Assembly (NCBI GenBank): GCA_934278925.1
Contig: CAKQWJ010000013.1
Location: forward strand, 1-59,216
DNA length: 59,216 bases
Origin: an uncultured Clostridia bacterium
Lineage (GTDB): Bacteria; Bacillota; Clostridia; Peptostreptococcales; Anaerovoracaceae
Direction: 5' to 3'
In this document: positions 1 to 7,372 of the stretch, piece after piece
Layout of the letters: each line of letters begins with the position of its first letter
How positions within the stretch are numbered: position 1 is the stretch's first letter
Notes under the pieces: generated by a model
What the model saw: only the letters and a program-made list of their open reading frames with translations
Told to the model about the DNA's origin: nothing
The model's database searches: none
Program-made: the position numbers and the translations under genes

Positions 1-45
1 ATGCTCTTTTTCAATGCCTAATTATTTATTTCGATTTCGATTTTA

Positions 46-70
46 ATCCCACAAAAATTCGTGAAGAACC
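46..70. repeat. Left copy of a terminal inverted repeat
   Basis: A 25-nt stretch beginning ATCCCACAAAAATTC is repeated as its reverse complement at 59140-59164, with 24 of 25 bases matching. The two copies lie within 80 bases of the two window ends and point outwards from the genes. It may be a short dispersed repeat at which an assembly broke. Nothing else is visible in the first 80 bases. Confidence 0.7.
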
Positions 71-132
71 AAAAAAAAGGCAGGCAGCCCCAGGTCCCCT
101 GTGGCTGCCCCCATCTCCTCCAATCAGAAAAT

Positions 133-160
133 ACCCGCCGCTGCACAGCAGTCGGCGGGT
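133..160 (-). terminator. Terminator hairpin 1 downstream of nfnB
   Basis: The arms CCCGCCG and CGGCGGG enclose CTGCACAGCAGT. On the minus strand the hairpin is followed by TATTTT, as expected for a rho-independent terminator of the leftward nfnAB operon. It is nearly duplicated 53 bases to the right. Confidence 0.6.
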
Positions 161-185
161 TTTTGCTTCCTTATTCTCTCTGGCC

Positions 186-211
186 CCCGCCGCTGCATGG
201 CAGCCGGCGGG
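186..211 (-). terminator. Terminator hairpin 2, near-copy of hairpin 1
   Basis: The arms CCCGCCG and CGGCGGG enclose CTGCATGGCAGC, almost the same sequence as the hairpin at 133-160. The pair looks like a local duplication. This copy is the first one met after the nfnB stop codon. Confidence 0.55.
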
Positions 212-253
212 TATTTTCTTCTTAATTCCTAAGTCCCTAAGGACTCGGCATTC

Positions 254-1636
254 CTATTTCTGCATGTACTCGTCCATGTGAGCAGCCGCCAGTTTGCCGG
301 CGCCCATGGCCTTGATTACAGTAGCCGCGCCGGTTACCGCATCGCCGCCGGCGAACACGCCTTCTCTGGTGCAGGCACCGGTTTCATCGTTAATCTGAAT
401 GCCGCCCCAATCGTTCTCGTCCAGACCTTCGGTGGTCTCCACGATGAGCTGGTTCAGGCTGGTACCCAGAGCCATGATCACGCCGTCTACGTCCAATGTG
501 AACTCGGAACCCTCAATGGCAACCGGTCTACGACGTCCGGAAGCATCCGGCTCGCCCAGTTCCATTTTGATGCACTCGATCTGGCTCACGTAGTTGTTCT
601 CGTCGCCCAGAACGCGCACCGGGTTGTTCAACAGGTGGAACTGAATGCCCTCTTCTTCTGCGTGCTCGATTTCCTCGGCACGAGCCGGCATCTCATCTCT
701 GCCTCTCCGGTAAATTACATGAACCTCGGCGCCCATTCTTTTTGCGCATCTTGCTGCGTCCATGGCAACGTTTCCGCCGCCTACAACCGCAACCTGTTTG
801 TGCTTTTTGATTGGGGTGTCGTACTCGTCCAGGTAGCCCTTCATCAGGTTGATTCTGGTGAGGTATTCGTTTGCGGAATATACGCCTACCAGGTTCTCGC
901 CTTCGATGTTCATGAACTTCGGAAGGCCGGCACCGGTACCAACGAATACAGCATCGTATCCTTCATCGAACAGGTCCTGGATGTCCAGGGATCTGCCCAC
1001 TACCACGTTATGGTAGAAGGTGACGCCCTTCTTCCGCAGGGTGTCGATTTCGTATGCCACGATATCCTTTGGCAGACGGAATTCCGGAATTCCGTATACC
1101 AACACGCCGCCCTCTTTGTGGAGGCTCTCGAAAACGGTGACCTCGTATCCCTTGTTCACCAGGTCTCCGGCTGCGGTCAGTCCGGCCGGGCCGGCACCGA
1201 CAACGGCAGCCTTCTTGCCGTTGGATGGGATTTTTTCTACTTTATCGTTGCCAATGTGCTCTCTGTGCCAATCCGCTACGAAACGCTCCAGTCTGCCTAC
1301 GGCAACCGGCTCACCCTTGATTCCGCGAACGCACTTTCCTTCACACTGGGTTTCCTGCGGGCATACACGGCCGCACACTGCCGGCAGGGAGTTGGTGGAA
1401 GTGATCACTTCATAGGCACCGGCAAAATCTCCCTCGGCCACCTTTGCGATGAATTCCGGAATCCGTACGTTTACCGGACATCCTGCTACGCAAGGTTTTG
1501 TTTTACAATTGAGGCAGCGCTGCGCTTCGTTTACCGCCATCTCTTCGGTATATCCCAGAGCTACTTCCTTAAAATTCTTATTTCTGACATCCGGTTCCTG
1601 AGACGGCATCGGTGTCTTTGTCATCTGATTATTCAT
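254..1636 (-). CDS. nfnB: NADPH-binding flavoprotein, NfnB / GltD-like
   Basis: A 460-aa iron-sulfur flavoprotein of the glutamate synthase small-subunit family. Paired with NfnA it probably forms the electron-bifurcating NADH-dependent ferredoxin:NADP+ oxidoreductase. The N-terminal Cys pattern (C41, C44, C49, C53 and C88, C92, C98, C102) fits two [4Fe-4S] clusters. VVGAGPAGL near residue 147 is the FAD dinucleotide fold, VVGGGNVAMDAAR near 287 the NADP fold, and GVFAGGD near 427 the C-terminal FAD contact. It overlaps the upstream nfnA by 8 nt, so the pair is translationally coupled. AGGAGG lies 11 nt before this ATG. An alternative function is a sulfide dehydrogenase alpha subunit, but the two-gene order and lengths fit Nfn. 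Confidence 0.88.
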   Translation of the reverse strand: MNNQMTKTPMPSQEPDVRNKNFKEVALGYTEEMAVNEAQRCLNCKTKPCVAGCPVNVRIPEFIAKVAEGDFAGAYEVITSTNSLPAVCGRVCPQETQCEGKCVRGIKGEPVAVGRLERFVADWHREHIGNDKVEKIPSNGKKAAVVGAGPAGLTAAGDLVNKGYEVTVFESLHKEGGVLVYGIPEFRLPKDIVAYEIDTLRKKGVTFYHNVVVGRSLDIQDLFDEGYDAVFVGTGAGLPKFMNIEGENLVGVYSANEYLTRINLMKGYLDEYDTPIKKHKQVAVVGGGNVAMDAARCAKRMGAEVHVIYRRGRDEMPARAEEIEHAEEEGIQFHLLNNPVRVLGDENNYVSQIECIKMELGEPDASGRRRPVAIEGSEFTLDVDGVIMALGTSLNQLIVETTEGLDENDWGGIQINDETGACTREGVFAGGDAVTGAATVIKAMGAGKLAAAHMDEYMQK

Positions 1637-2477
1637 AGTGTCTTACACCTCCTGTCAGTCGGCAGATATGATCCCGTTCTTCCTTCTCTTCTTCGTGATA
1701 ATATGCGTTGCGGGCAATGAGTACGTCCCAGTCTACCGCTGCCGCATCGAATTCCGGTCCATCTACGCAGACATACTTGGTCTCGCCGTTGATGGAAACT
1801 CGACATCCGCCGCACATTCCGGTTCCGTCGATCATCAGCGCCGTGAGAGATGCGATGGTCTTGATTCCGTAAGGCTTGGTCACCTCGTTGACGAACTTCA
1901 TCATGATCGGAGGTCCAACGGTGATTACTTCATCGTAATCGTTTCCGGCCTTGATCAGCTCCTCCAGCTTTGTAGTGGTGAAACCCTTCTCGCCGGCAGA
2001 ACCGTCGTCTGTCATCAGGTAGAAATTATCTACCGCCTCTTCAAACTCTTCCTTCAGCACAATCAGCTCCTCGGTTTTGAATCCGGAAACCATGTCCACC
2101 TTCACGCCGGCTTCCGCAAGACCTCTTGCCACCGGGTATGCCAGTGCGTTTCCGGTACCGCCGCCAACCACGCAGACCTTCTTCAGGCCCTCCATGTGGG
2201 TCGGTTTTCCCAGCGGTCCAACCACGTCCTGGATGTAATCGCCTACTTCCAGCTGGGACAGCAGCATGGTACTTCTTCCCACTGCCTGGAAAATCAGGGT
2301 TACGGTTCCCGTCTCCTTATTGGTTCCCGCCATGGTGATCGGAACTCTTTCCCCGTATTCATCCACGCGGAAAATAATGAACTGTCCCGGTTTTGCTTTC
2401 TTTGCAACAAAAGGTGCCTCGAACTCAATCCAGAACATATCGTGGCTGAGCTGTTTCTTCAGTACAATCTTGTGCAT
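1629..2477 (-). CDS. nfnA: Ferredoxin-NADP reductase subunit NfnA
   Basis: About 282 aa, of the sulfide dehydrogenase / dihydroorotate dehydrogenase electron-transfer family. The N-terminal part is an FAD-binding barrel with the motif RVPITMAG. The middle NAD-binding part carries VVGGGTGNALAYPVARGL. The C-terminus has CGGCRVSINGETKYVCVDGP, whose cysteines are those that hold the [2Fe-2S] cluster in NfnA. I chose the ATG at 2475-2477 because AGGAAGGAG ends 7 nt before it; an in-frame ATG six codons upstream has no such site. As the first gene of the pair, it presumably bifurcates electrons between NADH and ferredoxin together with NfnB in the cytoplasm. Confidence 0.88.
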   Translation of the reverse strand: MHKIVLKKQLSHDMFWIEFEAPFVAKKAKPGQFIIFRVDEYGERVPITMAGTNKETGTVTLIFQAVGRSTMLLSQLEVGDYIQDVVGPLGKPTHMEGLKKVCVVGGGTGNALAYPVARGLAEAGVKVDMVSGFKTEELIVLKEEFEEAVDNFYLMTDDGSAGEKGFTTTKLEELIKAGNDYDEVITVGPPIMMKFVNEVTKPYGIKTIASLTALMIDGTGMCGGCRVSINGETKYVCVDGPEFDAAAVDWDVLIARNAYYHEEEKEERDHICRLTGGVRHYE

Positions 2478-2537
2478 CTCTAACTCCTTCCTCAAGTAAA
2501 AATATCCTGCAACGATCCCGCAGTTTCCGCCGGGAAA

Positions 2538-2849
2538 CTACATCTCGTCTTGCATGCGCTGTGTAATCTTCCGCTTCGCCGGATCCTTTGCTCTCCGGTA
2601 AAGCACGAACCGCCGGCCGATGGCCTGGACGAAATCTGCTTTTAGCTCATCCGCAACCTGATTGGCGGTCTCCTTGGCCTCCAATTCTGCCCCCTCCTGA
2701 ATTGCCACTTTCAGCAACTCGTTGGCAGTCAAATACTCATCGATGGTCTGCATCACCGTGTCCGTCACTCCGGCTCTTCCGACGATTACCGCCGGCTGCA
2801 CGGTCTGCGCCAGCTTTTTCAAATAACTTCTCTGCTTTCCTGTCAGCAT
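2538..2849 (-). CDS. yhbY: YhbY-family RNA-binding protein
   Basis: A 103-aa protein that is a single CRS1/YhbY domain. The start MLTGKQRSYLKKLAQ, the loop VIVGRAGVTD and the end AIGRRFVLYRRAKDP are the hallmarks of this family, which associates with pre-50S ribosomal particles. Length and domain coverage are normal. GAGGAGAG precedes the ATG. It lies between the DUF1847 gene upstream and nfnA downstream, all leftward, with 27- and 60-nt gaps, so co-transcription is possible. Confidence 0.9.
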   Translation of the reverse strand: MLTGKQRSYLKKLAQTVQPAVIVGRAGVTDTVMQTIDEYLTANELLKVAIQEGAELEAKETANQVADELKADFVQAIGRRFVLYRRAKDPAKRKITQRMQDEM

Positions 2850-2876
2850 CCTCTCTCTCCTCTAAAAACAAAATCG

Positions 2877-3569
2877 TTATCTCGCGGAAGCTTCCGGCTG
2901 CTTCGGGTTCACATCCTCCGGATATGCCGCAATCGGCTCGTTGCTGAGACGCTTGTAGTACGCTTTCGCCTGGTACAGCGCCGCCACCGGATTGTGACCC
3001 ATCACCCGATCCTTGGTCACCAGGGTGGTGCACAGAGCATCCGCATATTTATAGAATAGACTGTCGTGTCCCACGCACAGCCCCACGATTACGTTGAAAT
3101 CCGTCTTCTCCCGGTTCATGATTTTCGCCTGCATAATCGGGTTGCACATAATCGGACCGGTAATCCGAGTGTCCTCTTCCGGAACGCCCACCTTGGTCTT
3201 CTCAAAAGAACCCACTTTGCACACGGCGCCCACCACTTCAAATCCGTTCTTCCGAAGAATCCGGGCGAAAATTCGACTTTCCTCAATCAGTCCCACGCAG
3301 GTGGCGATTCCGATTTTGTGATAGCCCATCCGTTTTGCAAAAGCCACGATTTCCTGCACCCGGGTGTATCTCAGGTAAAAATCCGATTCAATCTGAGCGG
3401 ACACCACCGACGCCTTCTGATTCTCCGGCTCCTCGTACAGCTTCCACACTTCCGCTCTCTCCTCGTCCGTCAATTCCGTGGTCAGGCAGAAGTCCGGATA
3501 CTCCTTGTCCCGCGTGTGGCAGTTGTATACACCGCAGTCCACACAGGAACGTTTGGTTTCCTCGTTCAT
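2877..3569 (-). CDS. DUF1847 metal-binding domain protein
   Basis: About 230 aa, matching the DUF1847 family of unknown function found in anaerobes. The N-terminus has a cysteine cluster (CVDCGVYNC, then C-L-T-T) that looks like a metal or Fe-S site. The central part (MGYHKIGIATCVGLIEES) and VIVGLCVGHDSLFYKY near the middle are typical of the family, as is the conserved KDRVMGHNPVAALY close to the end. Two ATGs are adjacent. The second sits 6 nt from GGAGG and is preferred over the first at 3572. No function is assigned. Confidence 0.82.
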   Translation of the reverse strand: MNEETKRSCVDCGVYNCHTRDKEYPDFCLTTELTDEERAEVWKLYEEPENQKASVVSAQIESDFYLRYTRVQEIVAFAKRMGYHKIGIATCVGLIEESRIFARILRKNGFEVVGAVCKVGSFEKTKVGVPEEDTRITGPIMCNPIMQAKIMNREKTDFNVIVGLCVGHDSLFYKYADALCTTLVTKDRVMGHNPVAALYQAKAYYKRLSNEPIAAYPEDVNPKQPEASAR

Positions 3570-3760
3570 CATGCTCCTCCAATATTTAAAAACATTTCAC
3601 TTAAGGATAACATATCTTCCTTATTTTTCAAGTAATTCTAAAGATTTTTTGCATTAAAAATTGGTTTACCTCTGTTTTTTTATCTGAACTTTTTGCATGA
3701 ATCCCACGTTTTTCCGTTTTAACGGTGCTGTTGCGCGCTTTCGCCTCCGACGAAAAAGAA

Positions 3761-3787
3761 GAATCCGGCGGTTCCCCCGCCGGATTC
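3761..3787 (-). terminator. Terminator of the DUF438-like gene
   Basis: The perfect 11-bp arms GAATCCGGCGG and CCGCCGGATTC are followed on the minus strand by TTCTTTTTC. It lies about 65 bases beyond the stop codon of the leftward gene at 3852. Confidence 0.75.
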
Positions 3788-3851
3788 TCTCCTTATCCTC
3801 TGCTTGGCATCCATCGTCCGCTCGGACGCCGAATGCCTTACCGATCTTTTT

Positions 3852-4355
3852 TTATCGAAAGCTTCGCTGCTGCAGCGCCCTCCGGTACCTTCCCGCTTTG
3901 GTCCGCAGCGCCCGGTAGTTCGCATACCCATTCCGGTCGCTTTGGTTCACCCAAATACTTTCGCCCTTTCGGGAAAACTGCAGGCAATTCGGATAGAGCA
4001 TGTATTCTTCCTTGTAAATCATCCATTCCATCTTCCGGAGCACTGCTTCCACCTTCTCTTCCCACTCATCCTTGTCCGGGAAGCGCACCAGGGAACGCAG
4101 CTCCGCGACGATTTCATCCTCTTCGATTTTCATCTGCTTCACCCGGCCGGCAACACCGCACTCCTGTTTCAGCATCGGATACAGAACCTCCCACTTCTTG
4201 GAATAGTGTTCTCCCACACCTCGCAGAAGTTCGACCTCTTCCCGCGTAAGATCCCGGTTCTGACCGGCACGTATATTTCTCCGTACCACATCGATCTGCT
4301 CCTGCAGCACGGCATTTTCCAACCTCAAAATGTTCAGATTATTCATCTTCTCCAT
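3852..4355 (-). CDS. Degenerate DUF438 / hemerythrin-like protein
   Basis: About 167 aa. The middle resembles the DUF438/hemerythrin-like four-helix region: GEHYSKKWEVLYPML near residues 48-62 recalls the family's HYSRKENLLFPYLE, and MIYKEEYMLYPNCLQF recalls MIYKEENILFP. The usual GVHDEIR histidine is replaced (KIEEDEI), so a full diiron site is unlikely. The last 40 residues are basic. The start is uncertain: AAAGGAG lies only 3 nt before the ATG at 4355 and 12 nt before the in-frame ATG at 4346. This is inference from motif resemblance. The gene stands alone, with its own terminator. Confidence 0.55.
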   Translation of the reverse strand: MEKMNNLNILRLENAVLQEQIDVVRRNIRAGQNRDLTREEVELLRGVGEHYSKKWEVLYPMLKQECGVAGRVKQMKIEEDEIVAELRSLVRFPDKDEWEEKVEAVLRKMEWMIYKEEYMLYPNCLQFSRKGESIWVNQSDRNGYANYRALRTKAGRYRRALQQRSFR

Positions 4356-4490
4356 TTTCTCCTTTCCCCTTGAGACGATTCCGTCCGGAATTTCCTGCAC
4401 TCCGGCGGACCGGCATTCTTTCCCGGCGCCCTCTCTTGGCAATCCCTCTTCGGTACGGTCATTGTATCATCTGAATTTCCGGAAACCGTA

Positions 4491-4516
4491 ACTGTTTCAT
4501 GTGAGTTGCATGAACA
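4491..4516. repeat. Short inverted repeat in the intergenic region
   Basis: CTGTTTCATG and CATGAACAG flank a six-base loop, giving an imperfect hairpin between the DUF438-like gene and the repeat array. It could be an operator or part of a leader. No partner gene is evident. Confidence 0.35.
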
Positions 4517-4589
4517 GCCGGTGATGTGATGGGGGGGCGGATCCGGGTGCCGACTGACGCCTCCCCCGGCGGTTTTCGCTGTTTCTCAG

Positions 4590-4927
4590 CGCTCTTCGTG
4601 CAAATTGACGATAAATCTCCGGAAAACCGCCCCCCAACATCAATTCTAATTCAACGCCATTTTGCACGCTCTAATAAAGTAATACTTTTTTTGAAAAGTT
4701 GACGACGAAGTCCTCGAAATCAAATCTTCATCGTCAATTCGCTCTTTTCTTCCATTAAAATCTCCGCGCGTTGCTTTTCACGGCAAAAGCAATTGACGTC
4801 AAACTCCCATAAAAGAACCTCCTATCGTCAATCCTCCCGTTTCTCTTTTGCTCTCAACTCTAATACTGCCTTGCTCTTTCATGAGCATTGACGATAAATA
4901 CTAAAAAACCAGGATTCCATCGTCAAT
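4590..4927 (+). repeat. Array of four structured 41-bp inverted repeats
   Basis: Four 41-nt units lie at 4605-4645, 4699-4739, 4792-4832 and 4887-4927, with start-to-start distances of 94, 93 and 95. Each runs from ATTGACG to CGTCAAT (CATCAAT in the first, GTTGACG in the second) around a poorly conserved interior; unit 2 pairs over 12 bp with one mismatch. Directly before each unit is a different mini-hairpin: GCGC/GTGC (4590-4602), ACTTTT/AAAAGT (4685-4700), TTGCTTTT/AAAAGCAA (4771-4792) and GCTC/GAGC (4873-4886). The two long spacers before units 2 and 4 share CTCTAATA. The array ends 120 nt before the nuclease-like gene. It is not a CRISPR: the spacer-like parts are related, and it is the outer arms that are kept. 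Confidence 0.8.
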
Positions 4928-5046
4928 TTCTTGGTTTCTGACATAGATTTCTCGATTTTTCTCGATAAGAGTGTGCTGAAGGGGAAAAGTTTTTCTGCCA
5001 TAATGATAGGAGAATAGTTCTTAAACAAGAAAGGAAGGATCTAACT

Positions 5047-5952
5047 ATGAATGATTACAAAAAAATCTGTCTCTTGGCTTTGGAGGATCACCGACAGCTT
5101 AAACGACAGTATCAGAAAAAAATAAAAAGTCTCTCCGCTTACGATGGAATGCTCTTACAATCCAGTCTTCGCAAGGGAGCAACTTATTACTATTGTCTTA
5201 AAAAGGGTGGCAAGCGGCGCTACCTGGGTCGGGAGACCCACGAGGTCGTCCGCAAGATTCGCGAGCTGCGCTTCTGCAAGAAAATGGTAGAAACTCTGAA
5301 TGACAACATCCGCCTCCTCCGGGACTTCGCAGACCGGTATTGCGACACCGACACGGAATCCGTGCGGCAGCGCCTCCCGAAGCAGTACATGCCTCTGTTG
5401 ACCGATATCCTGGATCTGAACGTCGGCAGCATCGAAGCCCGTGTCCAGGCGATGCGGGAACGAAAGGCTGCGATTCCACCCAGACATCCGGAAGCCCTTC
5501 GCATTACAACCTTCGACGGCACATTGGTGCGGAGCCGCGTGGAAGCTCTGCTGTACGAGCGTTTCTGCGCCGCAGGCTTCTACGTTCTCTACGAGTACCC
5601 CATCGAATACGCCCCGGGCAAATTCCTCTGCCCTGACTTCCTGCTGATTCACCCGGTCACCGGCCAGGTCATTCTTTGGGAGCACCTGGGGCTTTGGTTC
5701 CACGCGGAGAATTCCCATCAATACCGGGACAGCTTCAACTGGAAAACCGATATCTACCGGGAGCTGGGTTTTATTCCCGGCATCAACCTCCGGATGTCCT
5801 TCGAAACCGACGATGGACTGGACCTGGAATGGCTCTCCGACCAAATTGAATATTTATACAATTCCGTCCCGACCACATCCCTCCTGGCCATCCGGGAAAA
5901 ACAGCTTCACGACTTCGCCGACTTCAATCTGCTCATAAAAACAGCTTCGTGA
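5047..5952 (+). CDS. PD-(D/E)XK nuclease-like protein beside repeat array
   Basis: A 301-aa protein not recognised as a named family. Residues 1-100 are basic and include a possible beta-hairpin DNA-binding segment (ATYYYCLKKGGKRRYLGRE, 45-63). Residues 160-245 look like a PD-(D/E)XK core: E166 in SRVEALLYE, D197 in CPDFLLI, E212 in VILWEHLG, then Y227 and K233 in NWKTDIYRELGFIPG. The spacing recalls helicase-associated PD-(D/E)XK domains (EHxG followed by Y...WK...Y...G), in which the lysine has moved downstream. The start is supported by GGAAGGA 8 nt upstream. It is the only gene next to the 4590-4927 array and points away from it. The nuclease call is inferred from motifs only; the substrate is unknown. 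Confidence 0.62.
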   Translation: MNDYKKICLLALEDHRQLKRQYQKKIKSLSAYDGMLLQSSLRKGATYYYCLKKGGKRRYLGRETHEVVRKIRELRFCKKMVETLNDNIRLLRDFADRYCDTDTESVRQRLPKQYMPLLTDILDLNVGSIEARVQAMRERKAAIPPRHPEALRITTFDGTLVRSRVEALLYERFCAAGFYVLYEYPIEYAPGKFLCPDFLLIHPVTGQVILWEHLGLWFHAENSHQYRDSFNWKTDIYRELGFIPGINLRMSFETDDGLDLEWLSDQIEYLYNSVPTTSLLAIREKQLHDFADFNLLIKTAS

Positions 5953-6098
5953 TATCCAGCGGCGTCCGGCCGGAGCCGCGCACAATCAAAAAATGCGTCC
6001 GTCTCATCCCAAAAATCCAAAGAACCGGGCTGCCGCGCCTTTCGGTACGACAATCCGGTTCTCACTTCGAATCCATATATGAATCCATATATTTCCAT

Positions 6099-6476
6099 TT
6101 AGAATTTGCTCTTTATGGCATTCACCACGAAGCTCTTGAAGTCCTCGCTGAGGAGGAACTCCTTCATGCCCGTCACATCGTTAATCAGGCGCATACAAAT
6201 AGACGCCAGAAAACCGATGACCAGCAGAAGAATAATCGTCGTGGCCGGAATGTCCAGGCGGCCTTCGTCCTGCTTCTTCTTGCGCCGCCACAGAACGTAA
6301 AGAATTTCCATCAGCACCGTGAATAACAGGATGAAAATTGCACTCATCGTAATCTCCACGGACATGGACTGAATCTCTCCGTCGTCCAAAAAATCCATGC
6401 TCATGTGACCCACCATCACGCCGATAATCAGCAATACACATCCAAAAAAATACTCACTTCTTGCCGGTTTCTTCAT
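6099..6476 (-). CDS. Small membrane protein of unknown function
   Basis: A 125-aa protein with three likely membrane segments: residues 9-28 (YFFGCVLLIIGVMVGHMSM), 43-65 (TMSAIFILLFTVLMEILYVLW) and about 79-98 (TTIILLLVIGFLASICMRLI). A charged RRKKKQDEGR loop separates the second and third. GGGGGAG lies 4 nt before the ATG. The ABC transporter pair is transcribed in the same direction upstream, with a gap of about 100 nt, so it could be the last gene of that unit. No family was recognised. Confidence 0.65.
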   Translation of the reverse strand: MKKPARSEYFFGCVLLIIGVMVGHMSMDFLDDGEIQSMSVEITMSAIFILLFTVLMEILYVLWRRKKKQDEGRLDIPATTIILLLVIGFLASICMRLINDVTGMKEFLLSEDFKSFVVNAIKSKF

Positions 6477-6577
6477 TACTCCCCCGTTAATTCTTCATAG
6501 TTCCAAAAAATACGCATAAATTTTAGCATTTAAATGCAGGAATTTCAATATAAATCCATCGATTTCTTCACTTTGCG

Positions 6578-7318
6578 CTACAATTCTTCCATTTTCGCCG
6601 CGATTTCTCGGTAGAACGCCTCCTTTCCGGCGTCCCCCCTTCGCTCCAAGCAGTCCAGCAGGTGTCCGTCCTTCATAAAAATAACCTTCCGGCAATACAT
6701 GGCGATTTTCGGGTCGTGGGTAACGAGAATCACGGTTTTTCCGTCCGTCTCGTTGAATTCCGCCAATGTCTCGATGACCTGCTGTCCCATCACGGAATCC
6801 AGATTTCCCGTTGGTTCATCTCCCAGAATGACATCCGGATCGTTGATCAGCGCCCGGCAGAGCGCCACCCGCTGCTGCTGTCCCCCGGACATTTCATGGG
6901 GATACTTATCCCGATACGCCTGAATTCCGAAGCGCTGAATCAACGCCTCCGTCCGGTCCTTCCGCTGCTGCTCGTCCATTTTATCCAGCAGCGCCGGCAG
7001 CATAATGTTCTCCCGCACCGTCAGGCTTCCCATCAGGTTGTAATCCTGAAAGATAAATCCCATGTTCCGCCGGCGAATATCCGCAGTCTCGCTTCCCCAC
7101 AATCCGGAAACCGCATTGCCCTCGAAGAAGTATTCCCCCTCCGTCGCCGACTCAATCAGTCCCAGGGTTTTCAGCAACGTGGTTTTTCCGCAGCCGGACC
7201 GTCCCATGATGGCGATAAAATCCTGTTTTTCAATTTGGAGATCGATTCCCTTCAGAATCCAATCCCCCTTCTCCTCGTATCTTTTCCGGAGCCCTTTTAG
7301 CTCCATCACACTGCTCAT
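6578..7318 (-). CDS. ABC transporter ATPase, MacB/LolD type
   Basis: A 246-aa ATPase of the lipoprotein-release / antimicrobial-peptide ABC group. Visible motifs are Walker A (GRSGCGKTTLLKTLG, about 37-51), the Q-loop (GFIFQDYNLMG), signature MSGGQQQRVALCRAL, Walker B (VILGDEPTGNLDS) and the switch histidine (VILVTHDPKI). This subclass works with FtsX-type permeases, and the gene directly upstream is one. GGAGAGG lies 7 nt before the first ATG; a second ATG four codons in is possible. It probably drives export, extraction of membrane substrates, or peptide sensing and resistance; the substrate is unknown. Confidence 0.9.
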   Translation of the reverse strand: MSSVMELKGLRKRYEEKGDWILKGIDLQIEKQDFIAIMGRSGCGKTTLLKTLGLIESATEGEYFFEGNAVSGLWGSETADIRRRNMGFIFQDYNLMGSLTVRENIMLPALLDKMDEQQRKDRTEALIQRFGIQAYRDKYPHEMSGGQQQRVALCRALINDPDVILGDEPTGNLDSVMGQQVIETLAEFNETDGKTVILVTHDPKIAMYCRKVIFMKDGHLLDCLERRGDAGKEAFYREIAAKMEEL

Positions 7319-7372
7319 TCTCTATCCTCTCCATCGTATCTCGCCGGCGGCAGCTGCGCACCGCCGTGCACC

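Noticed and set aside
278..1720. 480-codon rightward frame opposite nfnB
   Set aside because: It is fully antisense to a clear gene pair and has no family features; long antisense frames are common at this composition.
4590..4927. CRISPR array
   Set aside because: The regular ~94-nt period is suggestive, but the conserved parts are the outer arms of each unit, two of the stretches between units resemble one another, the interiors vary, and no cas gene is present.
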